From assembly GCA_008692225.1 (NCBI GenBank), contig VICG01000018.1, forward strand, positions 62,001-126,000: 64,000 bases of DNA, given 5' to 3'. Positions 1 to 10,022 of this stretch are shown here, piece by piece. A program made the position numbers and the translations under genes. This DNA comes from Monilinia fructicola (Eukaryota; Ascomycota; Leotiomycetes; Helotiales; Sclerotiniaceae). The notes under the pieces were generated by a model, which saw only the letters and a list, made by a program, of their open reading frames with translations, was not told the DNA's origin and did no database searches. Every line of letters begins with the position of its first letter. Positions within the stretch are counted from its first letter, which is position 1.

Positions 1-49
1 AGTTTTTATTATATTTTTTTTTATATTAATGTATTATACATAAGTTTAT

Positions 50-690
50 TAACTTTAAAAATATTAAAAGTTAATCTTATAGATTTAAAGAATCTTAGTT
101 TATTGTTATATTATATTATATAATTATTATATTTGTACTATAGAAGATTCAAAATGTAAAAACATAAACCTTAAATCTCAAAGGTCTTTTATAATTAATT
201 ATAAGTATTCCACGAAGATTTTTAATTAATTAAACATTAATAAGTAAAAACCTTAATTTTTGATACTAACTTTCCGTTCTACTTTTGAAGATTAATTGTT
301 CCGATTATTTTAGCTATTCCATTCCAGTCATTTTGAGGGTAATTAATCATTTCGGCCATTTCGAAGATAATTAACAATTTTGGATCATTTTATTTCAGCT
401 ATTCCATTTCGGCCATTCCATTTCGGCCTATTTCATTTCGGTTATTCCATTGCGCCATTCTATTTCGGCCATTCTATTCCAGCTGTTTTCTACACGCCTT
501 ATTTATTTCGAATGATAAATAATAAATAATAAATAATAAATAATAAATAAGAAATAAATAATCAATAAATAATAAATAATAAATAATAAATAATAAATAA
601 TAAATAATAAATAATAAATAATAAATAATAAATAATAAATAATAAATAATAAATAATAAACAATAAATAATGAATAATAAATAATAAATA
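50..690 (-). repeat. Left copy of a GGAATGGCC-type repeat, inverted relative to 62.2-62.8 kb
   Basis: The stretch 300-490 is built of degenerate units reading TTCCATTTCGGCC, i.e. GGCCGAAATGGAA on the other strand, and is followed by the (AATAAAT)n array. Read as reverse complement, 50-510 aligns with 62,440-62,815: both contain a run of GAAATGG-like units, then GCTAAAATAA, then a block with CGAAAAGT or CGGAAAGT, then AATTATAATTAATTATAAA, then GATTTAAGGTTTAT, then AAATATAATAATTATATAA. The same core is found inside the TIR element at 11,931-12,898. It is a non-coding dispersed repeat family. Confidence 0.75.
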
Positions 691-691
691 A
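515..691. repeat. (AATAAAT)n heptanucleotide array
   Basis: About 25 head-to-tail copies of the 7-bp unit AATAAAT with a few point variants (for example near 550-565 and 660-672). It abuts the GGCCGAAAT-type repeat on its left. The reverse-complement array (ATTTATT)n occurs at 62,170-62,433 beside the same repeat family, so array and repeat probably travel together. No coding function is expected. Confidence 0.9.
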
Positions 692-959
692 TTTTATCTT
701 TTTCTTTAATTAAATTTATAAAAATTTACTTTTTATAATAATGTATTATCTTATTTTTATTTAAATATATAATTCAAAATTAAAAGAATTTTATTACAAT
801 TTTTATTAGTATAAGTTACCCTTTTCAATAAATAATTGAATTTAATATTATTTTTATTGATATCTTAATTATTAACTCGATTTTCTTATAGAAAAATTAA
901 ATTAAAATTTCAATAACATTTTCTAGAAAGTTCTTTTTAATATAAAAGTAATAAATTTA
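692..959. other. AT-rich intergenic DNA, nothing recognised
   Basis: No open frame, RNA gene or clear repeat match was seen. It is ordinary RIP-like AT-rich sequence. Confidence 0.6.
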
Positions 960-1300
960 TGTTTGATTTAGCCGTATATAAAGCTAAGCTATTTGAGATC
1001 ATATAATGTATCTATTAGTATTTTTTAATTTTAATAAAGAGAAAGAATTTATTAAATACAAATAAAATAAAAACTTTTTATTTATATTATTTTATAAAAA
1101 ATCTTTTATTGAACAACTATAATATTTCAAGCTATATATAAATTTTATACTTTAGATTTCTAAATATCCTATAATTATTATCTTATTCTTCATTTTCATT
1201 ATTTTACTTTATATAATATACTCTTTAATGTAAACAAGTATTCTTTTCTTAATATTAATCTAAAACTTCACGCTTTTATTTTTTATATTGTATTTATAAC
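960..1300 (+). repeat. Dispersed repeat R2, copy a, left part (interrupted by the 1,301-2,182 element)
   Basis: This is the first part of an approximately 900-bp dispersed repeat. Landmarks are an AAGCTAAGCTA-like block near 980, AAAAACTTTTTATTTATAT near 1,069 and a CTTCACGCTTTTATT-like block near 1,266. The same order is seen at 2,775-3,610, 16,440-16,779, 37,440-38,330 and 41,760-42,340, and in reverse at 21,830-22,560. The second half of this copy resumes at 2,183. R2 is probably an LTR or other non-coding part of a retroelement; the assignment is inferred from length and dispersal only. Confidence 0.6.
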
Positions 1301-2182
1301 TAAATCGCCTACCCCTCTCCTCGCTACCCCCCCCCATTTAGCCAACATTTCGTATTAAAAACAGCCATTTTAACGTATTAATAACTTAATAATTAATTCA
1401 TATTATAAATCAAGAATTTGATGGATAATTTAATATTTAATGATTGATAGATTCTGAAAATCTTAAATTTTTATAATTTCTTTATAAATAGTAATAAGAG
1501 ATTATAAAAAATTAAAATTAAAATCTTCGATTTGTATGTAAATCCTATATAAAATCAAAATCGTTTAAAAAATATATATCTATTTGATAAAAATAGCTAA
1601 AAGTAATCTATAAATTTTAAAAGAATCTTAAAATTGATTCTAATAAAATTAATAAGCTTAATAATATATTATTATTTAGAATAAATGTTAAATACAGATG
1701 CTTAGATTTTAACAATAAAATTTTGAACCAAAAATTTATAATTTCAATTTATTTAAAAATAATAAATCATTATATATAATCAAAATATTTTATATATTAT
1801 ATAGAGATACATAAATCGTTTAAAGATTTATAGATCATTTTGAATTATTTTTGTTTAAAAGTTATAATTTCTATTCAAAGTTTTAATCATTTTTATTTAA
1901 AACTTATAATTTCTTTTTAAAGTTTCAATTTTATATATAATTCCTATATAAATTTAAAATCGGAAATTCTAATTTTCTATAATTCTATATTACTCTTTAA
2001 TAAAAAATCATAAAAATTTAAGATTTTCAGAATCTATTAATCATTATATATAAAATATATTTTCGGATTTTTAATCCATCATATTAAATTTTTATTAAGT
2101 TATTAATATATCAAAATAGCCATTTTCAATACAAAATGCTAGCCAAATAAAAAGAGTAGCGAAATGCAAAGTAAGCGATTTA
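1301..2182. mobile_element. TIR element family Q, copy 1 (Tc1/mariner-like non-autonomous)
   Basis: The element is about 882 bp with inverted repeats of roughly 90 bp. The left end reads TAAATCGCCTACCCC, then a C-rich run, then TTAGCCAACATTTCGTATT and AAAACAGCCATTTTAACG. The right end, read in reverse, gives TAAATCGCTTACTTTGC, then TTGGCTAGCATTTTGTATTG and AAAATGGCTATTTTGATA. The differences are mostly C/T or G/A transitions. Comparison with the uninterrupted R2 copy at 2,775-3,610 shows the element sitting inside R2, with TA at the right junction. The left junction shows AC where TA is expected. There is no transposase frame, so it is non-autonomous. Confidence 0.8.
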
Positions 2183-2770
2183 TATTTTTATCTTTCTATA
2201 CTATCCTATATATAACATATTCTTCTAACTATGTATTCTATTAATATATTCCAATGTCGGAAAAAGAACTAATCATAATTAATATAAGTTTGATTATTAT
2301 ATAGCTTATCTTAAAATATATTTACAATATTAATATTATATAGAATATATATATTATATAAAAAAAGTAAATATAGTATTTATTAAATACTATACTTATA
2401 TTCTCTATGATTTTAAAAATAATTGTTTTCTAATTATATAATCAAAAGTATTTTATATCCTTTAAAAAAAGCAATTATAATATATATTATAAAAAGTTAT
2501 TTTTATCTTTTTTCGTATAATATACAAACGCTATAATACTTTATATAAAATATTAAAATGTTTTTTAAACAATCCTTTATGTCTTAAAAAAAATTTCATT
2601 TTTTTAAATAAAGATATTATAGAAATTCTACTTTTAATATCTTTAAATTATATACCGTACAATACTTCTTTAAAGTTTTAAACTTGTTAATAAATAAAAT
2701 CATCGTAGAAATTGCTAAATTTCTATTCTTTTAATAATAATAATTAATTTAAAATCGATTATATTATATA
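2183..2770 (+). repeat. Dispersed repeat R2, copy a, right part
   Basis: R2 continues after the family Q insertion. The stretch from 2,183 to 2,290 matches 3,120-3,230 of copy b, and 2,540-2,760 matches 38,090-38,300 of the copy at 37.4 kb. No open frame survives. Confidence 0.6.
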
Positions 2771-2774
2771 TATA

Positions 2775-3610
2775 AGTAAGATATACAAGATTATATAATA
2801 TTCCTAACAATATTCTCTAATTATAATAAAAAGAAACCTTTTTTAAATTTAAATAAAATGAAAACTTTTTATTTATATTTTTTTATAAAAAATATTTTTC
2901 TTTAAAAGTCTTTTTATATAAAATCTTTTACTAAATAATTATAATATTTGAAACTATATATAAATATTATACTGTAAACTTTTAGATACCTTATAATAAC
3001 CATTTTATTCTTTTTTTTATTATTTACTTTATTTAATATACTTTTTAGTATAAACGATTATTTTTTGTTAATACTACTTTGAAATTTTATATTCTTATTT
3101 TTTAAATTATATTTATTATAATATCTATACTTTTCTATATTACCTTATATATAGTATACTCCTCGAACTATATATTGTATTAATATAACCTAATACTAAA
3201 AGAAGGATTCATTTTAATTGTTATAGGCTTGATTATTATATAATTGATTCTAAAATACATTTCGAATATTTATATTATATAGTATAGATATATTATATGA
3301 AAAGAAATAAAGTATTTATAAAATGTTATATTTATATTCTTTGATATTTTAAAAATTACTATTTTTCATTATTTAGCTAAGAGTATTTTTTATACTATAA
3401 AAAAGTATTCGTTTATAATATACTATAATATATATTATATAAAAACATCTCTTCTTTTCTTTCTTTTAAAATATAGAAATATTATAATATCCTAATATTT
3501 GTATAATTATATTATAATTCATTATTCCATTGCTAGATTTTAAACTTATTATTAAATTATATTATTAGAGTTTTTCTATAAAATATAATAATTAAGATTT
3601 ATATAATATA
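2775..3610 (+). repeat. Dispersed repeat R2, copy b (uninterrupted)
   Basis: This is a full copy of R2 lying head-to-tail directly after copy a. It supplies the empty site for the family Q insertion: the run near 3,105-3,145 is continuous here, whereas in copy a the matching sequences are separated by 882 bp. Two adjacent copies in the same orientation would fit an LTR-LTR or tandem arrangement. Confidence 0.6.
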
Positions 3611-5626
3611 AATTAAATATTATAATATCTCATTCACTCTTAATTTTTATTATATATTGATTTCAAAATATCCTATGTTATTATTATCATCTTTTTCAAT
3701 ATTAGAATATTAATATTGTTTTAAGAATTTATAATATCGACTGAAATATATTTATAATATATATTTTTATTTTCAAAATGATTAATAGATTCTTTAAATA
3801 CCTTTTAAGATATAGAATATTCTATATTTGAAGAATTGAATTTACTTACTTTTTTATATTTCTTGAGTTTATATATATATATTTAAAATATATTATATTA
3901 AAATTATTTCATTAAATTACGATTTTTTTTAGTATTTTTATATTAATATTTAAAGTTTTTAATAGTATATTTAATGATAATACTTATGATTTTTGATAAT
4001 AGATTTCTCTTAAATAATACTTTCAGGATTTAATTCTCTTTTAATAAACTAATTATTTTCTAAAGAAATTAAAAAAACAAATTTAAAGAATTTTATCTTT
4101 TTATAAAACTAACGTAATATACGATACTTAACATTATATACTAATCTTAATATATATAAAAAAAGCGAGATCCTTAAATAATATTTAATAACCTAGATTA
4201 TACTATATAATGATTTTAAGAACTTTATTAATTCTTTATTATTTATAATCGAAATTAGTTTAAAAGATTTATAATATAAAAGAGGTTTATTCTTAAGAAG
4301 TTAAGATTAATAGAATTTATATATTCTCTAAAATATATAAAGCAATATATACTTTTAATATATTTAAAATACCTTGAAACTATATTATTAATAAGTCCTA
4401 AATTAATTGATTTTTAGTATTTAAGAACTTATCTAATACAAAAGCCTAGATCGAAAAATATAAGAGGCTTTTAAGATGTATTAAAAACGTTATAATATCT
4501 CTATAAAAAAAAGGGAAAATATGTAATTCCTTAATAAATATTTAATATTATAAAACTATACATTAGTGAGGGGTAATGAAGGCTAACCAAGATATAAAAT
4601 TATAAATAGTATTCTATCAAGGAAGCTAAAGTTTGCTAAATATTTAAATAAAACTACTTTAATAGTAATGAGTATATAATTCTATTAATTTGATAAAAGT
4701 AAGTACTAAATATTATTTTTTATATATAGAATAAAGCTATCTATTAATAACTTTTCCTAACCTCTTTATTTTTAATATAACAATTTGTATTTTTTTAGTT
4801 ATTCTAATTTGAAATTAAATCATTTTCTTATAAATTAAATTATATATTGGATATAAATAATAAAAAATAAGCACTTTAAATAAAAATTAACTTTTTTTTC
4901 ATAAGTTAAATTATATATTTAATTTTAATTATAAGGAATTAGCTTCTTGATTGAAATTTTTTACAAAGCAGATTTTATTATATTCTTAGTAGATTATATT
5001 AGTATTAGCTTTTATATTCTTTTTCAATTTTTTAAGAGTATTAAATCAAAACTTTTAATAATAAATCAAAGAAGAATTTCAATTAGAATAAAGAACTCTT
5101 TATTCGATTAACGAAATTCTTAATTAAAGAAAATAATAATATTATATATTATATATAGGCTATAAAGAAAATTTGCTTTTTCTTTATTTTCTCTATATTT
5201 TAGGTATTTTTTATAACTTTGTTTTTTTATTATTTTTTTATCTTTAATATTCAAATATTTTAAAAATAACGAATGTAGGTCTAAACTTTATATCTAATAT
5301 ATTTAAAAGATAAATTTAAACTATTTATTATTAACCTTTTATATAACAATAATTAAATTTTGTATTTATTAGATTACAATAGAGAAAAACCCTAAATTAA
5401 ACACGAAAATTTAAATATTATATATATAATTAACTAAATATTCATTTTTATATAATCTAGAAAGTTATATATTTACAAATCAAGCTAATAAATATTTTAA
5501 ATATATTAAAAAGAGTTATTGAATTGAATTTACCGAATATTTGTATTTTAACATTAAACAATTTATTATAAAACATCTGTATTTAAAAATTAGATGTAGA
5601 AATGTTTCGCAAAAAAAAAGGTTTAA
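3611..5626. other. AT-rich DNA, no gene seen
   Basis: No coding region or RNA gene could be supported. On the - strand near 4,497 there is a TATAACGTTTTTAATAC stretch resembling the TGTAACGTTTTTAATC that follows the gypsy pol stop at 47,862, so a decayed LTR end may lie here. Otherwise there is nothing definite. Confidence 0.5.
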
Positions 5627-5788
5627 GGGCTTTTTAAAACATTTAAAAAGAAGATCCCTGAAGAATTCAACAAATTAGAAGATTTTTTTGAAAAATATAA
5701 GAAATATCAAAAATCCTTATTACAACTTTAATACGATATTGAGGAGATCAAAGAAGTAGTAAAAAATATATTAATATATTTTAGATAA
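5627..5788 (+). pseudogene. Possible retroelement gag relic
   Basis: One + frame shows an unusually protein-like Glu/Lys-rich stretch (for example PEEFNKLEDFFEKYKKYQKS from 5,657), interrupted by a TAA where CAA is plausible and then continuing with YDIEEIKEVVKNI. The style resembles the charged helical region of a gypsy gag. There is no zinc knuckle or neighbouring enzyme to prove it, so this remains a guess based on composition. Confidence 0.25.
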
Positions 5789-7109
5789 AGAAGAATAAAA
5801 AACATTCTTAAAAATCTGATTTATATAATAATTATTTTAAGAAGTATAATATAACAAAAAGGAATCAATCTAAAAGTAAAATTAATCAATATAAAATATA
5901 TAAATTATATTTTATATAATATTTAAAACTGTAGATTAATAAACTTCTTTTAAAAAAAGAAATAAAGAATAGAGATTGGTTTTATCTAATTTAGAGTTAG
6001 ATTGTAATGAATAATATATTAACTTATTAATTAAAGTAAAGTATAAAGCATCTTAGCTTTTATAATATAGTTAAATTTATAGAGCTATTTAGATCTCTTA
6101 ATTAAAATTCTATAAAGTATTTGAAATATTATATCAAAATTAAAATTAAAATAAAAAAGATTATTTAATATATAAAAAAATAATAATAATTTAAACAGAA
6201 AAATTGTGGGAAATTATATTTAAATTTGTAAATAAGTGAATTAAGAATCTTTAGAAATACTTTGAACTTATTATATAGTACAAAAGGAACAATAGTTTTT
6301 ATAAATCGAAATATATTAGATTATTATATATTATATATCTAGAATTCTAGTTTGATTATTATTTCTCTTTTTGATTTATATATTTTATTATTTTGATATA
6401 ATATTATTTATAAAATTAGATTTATTGGATAATAAACTTAATATTTTAATATAATGCCTTTGTTTAATCAATTTAGGAAATTTTTCTTTCTAATTAAACT
6501 AATGTTTATCTTTTTTATCATATTTTTATTTAGTTTTAAGGATATATATAATCTTTTATCTCAAGGACTTATCAAGGGCGATTAATATTATTAAGTAAAT
6601 TTTTTTAATATTAGTTTTTATTCTATAACATTCTCTTTTTCTTATATATATTAATTGAATATTAGTTTTATATTCTTTTTAAATGTAAATGTTAGTATTA
6701 AAATTTAGATTAATTTTAAATAATCTATTATATAATGATTATAAAGTAATTATTTATTATAGCTCTATTTATATAATTATTATAGTATATAGTATTTATG
6801 TAATATTTATATAATATTTATATATCCTATCTCGCTTACTTATAGTACTATTATAGTACTAGTAACCTTATATTTTATATACTTTACTTAGATAAATAAT
6901 AATAGACATCTCTCTAATAAAGCATATAGATTATACTATTAAGTCTTTTTCGTTATTACATTCAAAGGTAAAGTTTAAGAATTATATATTTTATCAATTT
7001 TATAATAAGTCGTATAAAATTTAAGATAGTTATTTCTAAAGTTATATTCTTTAACGAATATTTTTTTTAATATATATATAAGAACATATTATTCATTCAA
7101 AACGTTATA
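5789..7109. other. AT-rich DNA left of the gene island, no gene seen
   Basis: No supported gene. Near 7,117 the - strand reads TATAACGTTTTGAAT, again similar to the LTR start after the gypsy element at 47,866, so the left border of the gene island may coincide with a decayed retroelement end. Confidence 0.5.
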
Positions 7110-7782
7110 ATATCAATTGAACCCTAGTGTGAAAATATTTTCAATAGAAAAAGAGTATACCTTAGCAAATGCCCTAGAACAAAGCTAATATATATACAGC
7201 TACTAACTTAGCAAATCCGTAAAGAATCCTCTATATCGGTCACATTTTGTGCCCGTGACTATACAAAAGCTCACAATCTCGTTTATTAATTAATCTTATT
7301 AATACTAGCAAAAGAATCAACATTCATTATAAAATTATCAAAGTGCGATTTGTTCTTTAGTTTTTAATATCATTTGATCGGGTTCCAAATCCATCTTAAT
7401 TTCGTAATAGAATCGATTCTTATTGATTTATAATGTAGCAGATACAGTACTTATTTATTGATGTAGATTTAGATTAATACAGATATACCTTCACATTGAA
7501 ATAAAGATGAAGATAGAAGTAAAGAGAACCTTTTTAGTATTGAGCTTGATAATGGGGATAGCAATGTGAAGGATAGAAAGAAGGAAAGAGCGAATAATCG
7601 ACCGGTCATTCTTTTTCTGATTACCTTGGTTCTATTTATTTATCTACAGATCAACATTGAGACATCGATATCGAATATTGAATCTCATTCCTTGAACGAC
7701 AAGTCAAATCCGCAGAATCTCAGTCTCAAACCACATATAACCCAAGTCTCAAATCATCGATATATCAATTCATTACACGATA
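7110..7782 (+). promoter_or_regulatory. Unmutated upstream region of the 7,783 gene
   Basis: From about 7,110 the base composition becomes balanced and word complexity rises, marking the edge of the gene island. The region should hold the promoter and 5' leader of the gene starting at 7,783. I see no convincing TATA box. A short upstream frame runs from ATG 7,507 to TGA 7,569 (20 codons: MKIEVKRTFLVLSLIMGIAM), and a longer ATG-less frame spans 7,500-7,805. An mRNA starting before 7,507 would carry an upstream ORF that could reduce translation of the main frame. This is inference from position only. Confidence 0.4.
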
Positions 7783-7805
7783 ATGTCTCTCGCCGGTACA
7801 ATTGA
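7500..7805 (+). pseudogene. ATG-less open frame encoding a membrane segment, overlapping the gene start
   Basis: This frame stays open for 101 codons from just after a TGA at 7,497-7,499 to the stop at 7,803-7,805. It overlaps the first 23 bases of the downstream gene in another frame. Its translation has a charged N-terminal part, a basic stretch KDRKKERANNR, one strong hydrophobic helix (PVILFLITLVLFIYLQI) and a polar tail. This is the plan of a type II single-pass membrane protein. It contains no ATG; a GTG at 7,566 would not normally serve as a start in fungi. It may be an internal or last exon joined to an undetected upstream exon (an acceptor AG lies at 7,505-7,506), a broken gene, or a chance opening. 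I recognise no family. Confidence 0.35.
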
Positions 7806-10022
7806 GGAAAGTTTATCTCGACAAGAAAGTCTCCTTGAATCATTCGAACATCAATATTCCTATGCAGCAGATGTCTCAAATAGATCTGAATTACTAAGGC
7901 AACGAACTTTGTTACTTTCAACAAATATTATATCGTCCATCGAAGAATTAGCCTGTTTAGTTGAGTATATGGAGAAGAGTGGCTTACTTTACGAGGTCTT
8001 CCCTGATGATAAACAACGAGCAGGTCTTCAGATTTATCGGACACGCTTAATAGCTGGTCGTGGAATGGAGGGTAGATTGAGGAACTTGGAGAAGCAGTTT
8101 ATCTATAATACTGGTGTGGATATATTTGGAATCTTTGGAGTGAGAGGTTCAAAGTTTGCAAAAAATACTTATCCTTTGTTGAGGAAAATTTTGAAAGCTG
8201 TGAAGGTTCAGTTTGCATCACGATCTTCAAGATCTGATGATGATGATGATGATGATTATAATGATCATGATGATATTGAAGATGACGATGAGGACAAAGA
8301 TTCGGATTGGCGCCTCTCTGTGTATTGGGTAAAGAATACACCGGTAAGGGAGAAGATTATTGAATTGCTTTCGGAGTATGTTCAATATAAGGGATGGAAT
8401 GATGAGCGAAGAGGATTGGATAAGAATTTGCTTATGCAATATCTTACTAGTGCACCTAAAATGCAGAGTTTGGTTGATTGGTTGATGATGAAGCCTTGGT
8501 GGCTACAGGAGGATACGTTAAGGGTGAATAAAGTCAACTTTGCAACTCCCGATTGGAAGCGGAACGTCACTTCGAGAAGCAAGTCAAAGAGGCATAGATC
8601 AACAGAAGCTGAGGTGGAGAATGCTTCTGAAATCAAAAGAAAAAAGACAAATGTGGAGAATTTGATGTATGGTATGTTCTATATATGTATGCTGTGTTTG
8701 ACTTATGAACCCAACTGACCTTTATCGTGTTAGAGGAAGACGGGAATGGAGATGAAGGCAATAAAGATAAGGACAGTTACACTATCCGAACCTCTATTCC
8801 TTCAAGCCCGAACAGATGTGATAAGCCTGATGAGAGACAGCGGAAACAGTCGAAGCATATTGATACGAAGAACGAAATCACACCGAGTACTTTATTTGCT
8901 CTCGATAATGCAGGTCCTGAGTCACCCTCTCTTCCTGATCCAGTTCGGGATTCATACATAGTGTCCACTGATGGTGATACAATTTCAGAGCCTGGCGATA
9001 AAGTTCCAACCTCACCTCTCATCAATCCAGACCTGGACTCAAGGCCCATCAATCAAGAAGAGTATGATGGCGATATTGAATACCCCAGGTCAACGGGACC
9101 TAATGAACGTGAGTCTATATCGCCAGAGCGGCTTATGGAGCAAGATATCAGTGAAAACGATACGTTCATTGGACTTTTCCCATCTAGCTCAGGAGAGGTC
9201 ATCGACGATATGGGAAAGATCGAAAGTGATACAGAGAGAATGCTTGAGGCTGATGTTAGTTCTACTTTTCCACAATCCAGACCACAGGAATATGAAGACT
9301 GCTACAGTGATGAAGTGGGTTCTAGAGAAATTACTGCAATTACATTTACAACCAGTGGTCACGTTTCTCTCTCTGGAGCGCAAAATACGTGGGATGATGA
9401 GCAAGGGTTCGTTCTGTCAGGATCGCAGATATCAATCGAAGAACAAAGACCGCACACGAATAAAAATTATGGACAGAGGGATGATCTTGAACATAATCCT
9501 TCTCACCATCCTAGCCCTAGCGGATCGAAATTGTCTCAAGCGAATGTGGATTCCAATGTTCATTTGATACACAATGATAAATACAAGAACGAACGGGAAG
9601 ATTTCGTGACATGGGTAAATAAGATTTGGGAGCTCAAGAGAAGATTATTGAAAAAATTATATACCACCGAGGATGCGATCGTGGGGAAAAGCGCCGAAAT
9701 GGTGAAAATGGAGACACAATTGAAGAAGTATAAAACAGAGGGTATGGCGGTTCTAGATGGTGCAGGTGTAGTGGTTTATGGGAAAGATGGATATGATGAT
9801 GTTTCCAGAGGTGAGGGGGCATTACAAAGATGCGACTGGGAAAAAATCTTTCAAGGGGTAAATCAATGTGTGAGTGGGATTGGAAGGTTGGAAAAGGAGG
9901 TAAGGCAGATTGTGGAAAAGAAGAAGAGGATAGGGGAGGATTTGAATAGAGTAAGAGGTTGTTTGGCAAGGGTGTTAGAGGAGGTTGGGGATATTTTAGA
10001 GGAGAGAGCAGAGGGGATTTAA
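7783..10022 (+). CDS. Two-exon gene for a 725-aa acidic coiled-coil, probably nuclear protein of unknown family
   Basis: Exon 1 is 7,783-8,671 and exon 2 is 8,734-10,022; a 62-nt intron splits codon 297 (G|AG) and splicing keeps the frame, giving 725 residues. I do not recognise a family. Residues 1-140 are mostly helical and include FGIFGVRGSKFAKNTYPLLR. Residues 152-174 are a run of Asp/Glu with seven consecutive Asp. Residues 176-260 form a Trp-rich, probably folded part with LMMKPWWL. Residues 262-290 carry two basic clusters (SRSKSKRHR and KRKK) that resemble a bipartite nuclear signal. About 297-580 is acidic, Ser/Pro-rich and looks disordered. Residues 585-720 are coiled-coil-like (ELKRRLLKKL, RLEKEVRQIVEKKKRIGEDL). 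There is no signal peptide at the chosen ATG. The start was chosen as the first ATG of the open frame. Base composition is normal compared with the surroundings, so it appears to be under selection or recently acquired. A structural or DNA-associated nuclear role is only a guess. Confidence 0.8.
8235..8300 (+). repeat. In-frame (GAT)n tract coding for poly-Asp
   Basis: A short trinucleotide run of GAT codons followed by GAT/GAC/GAG-rich sequence encodes the acidic tract of the 725-aa protein (residues about 152-174). It is a coding microsatellite and could vary in length between strains. Confidence 0.8.
8672..8733 (+). other. Spliceosomal intron, 62 nt
   Basis: The donor is GTATGT at 8,672-8,677, the branch site is CTGAC within CCAACTGACC at about 8,711-8,720, and the acceptor is TAG at 8,731-8,733. 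Removing it joins a frame that would otherwise end at 8,718 to the frame running to 10,022. Size and signals are typical of filamentous fungi. Confidence 0.88.

Noticed and set aside
7507..7569. Small secreted peptide gene
   Set aside because: The 20-codon frame resembles a signal peptide but stops at once with TGA and no splice signal extends it; kept only as a possible upstream ORF.
8672..8718. Translation of exon 1 through to the stop at 8,718 as a separate 311-aa protein
   Set aside because: The last 15 codons read through an intron with GTATGT donor, CTGAC branch site and TAG acceptor; splicing restores a 725-aa frame.
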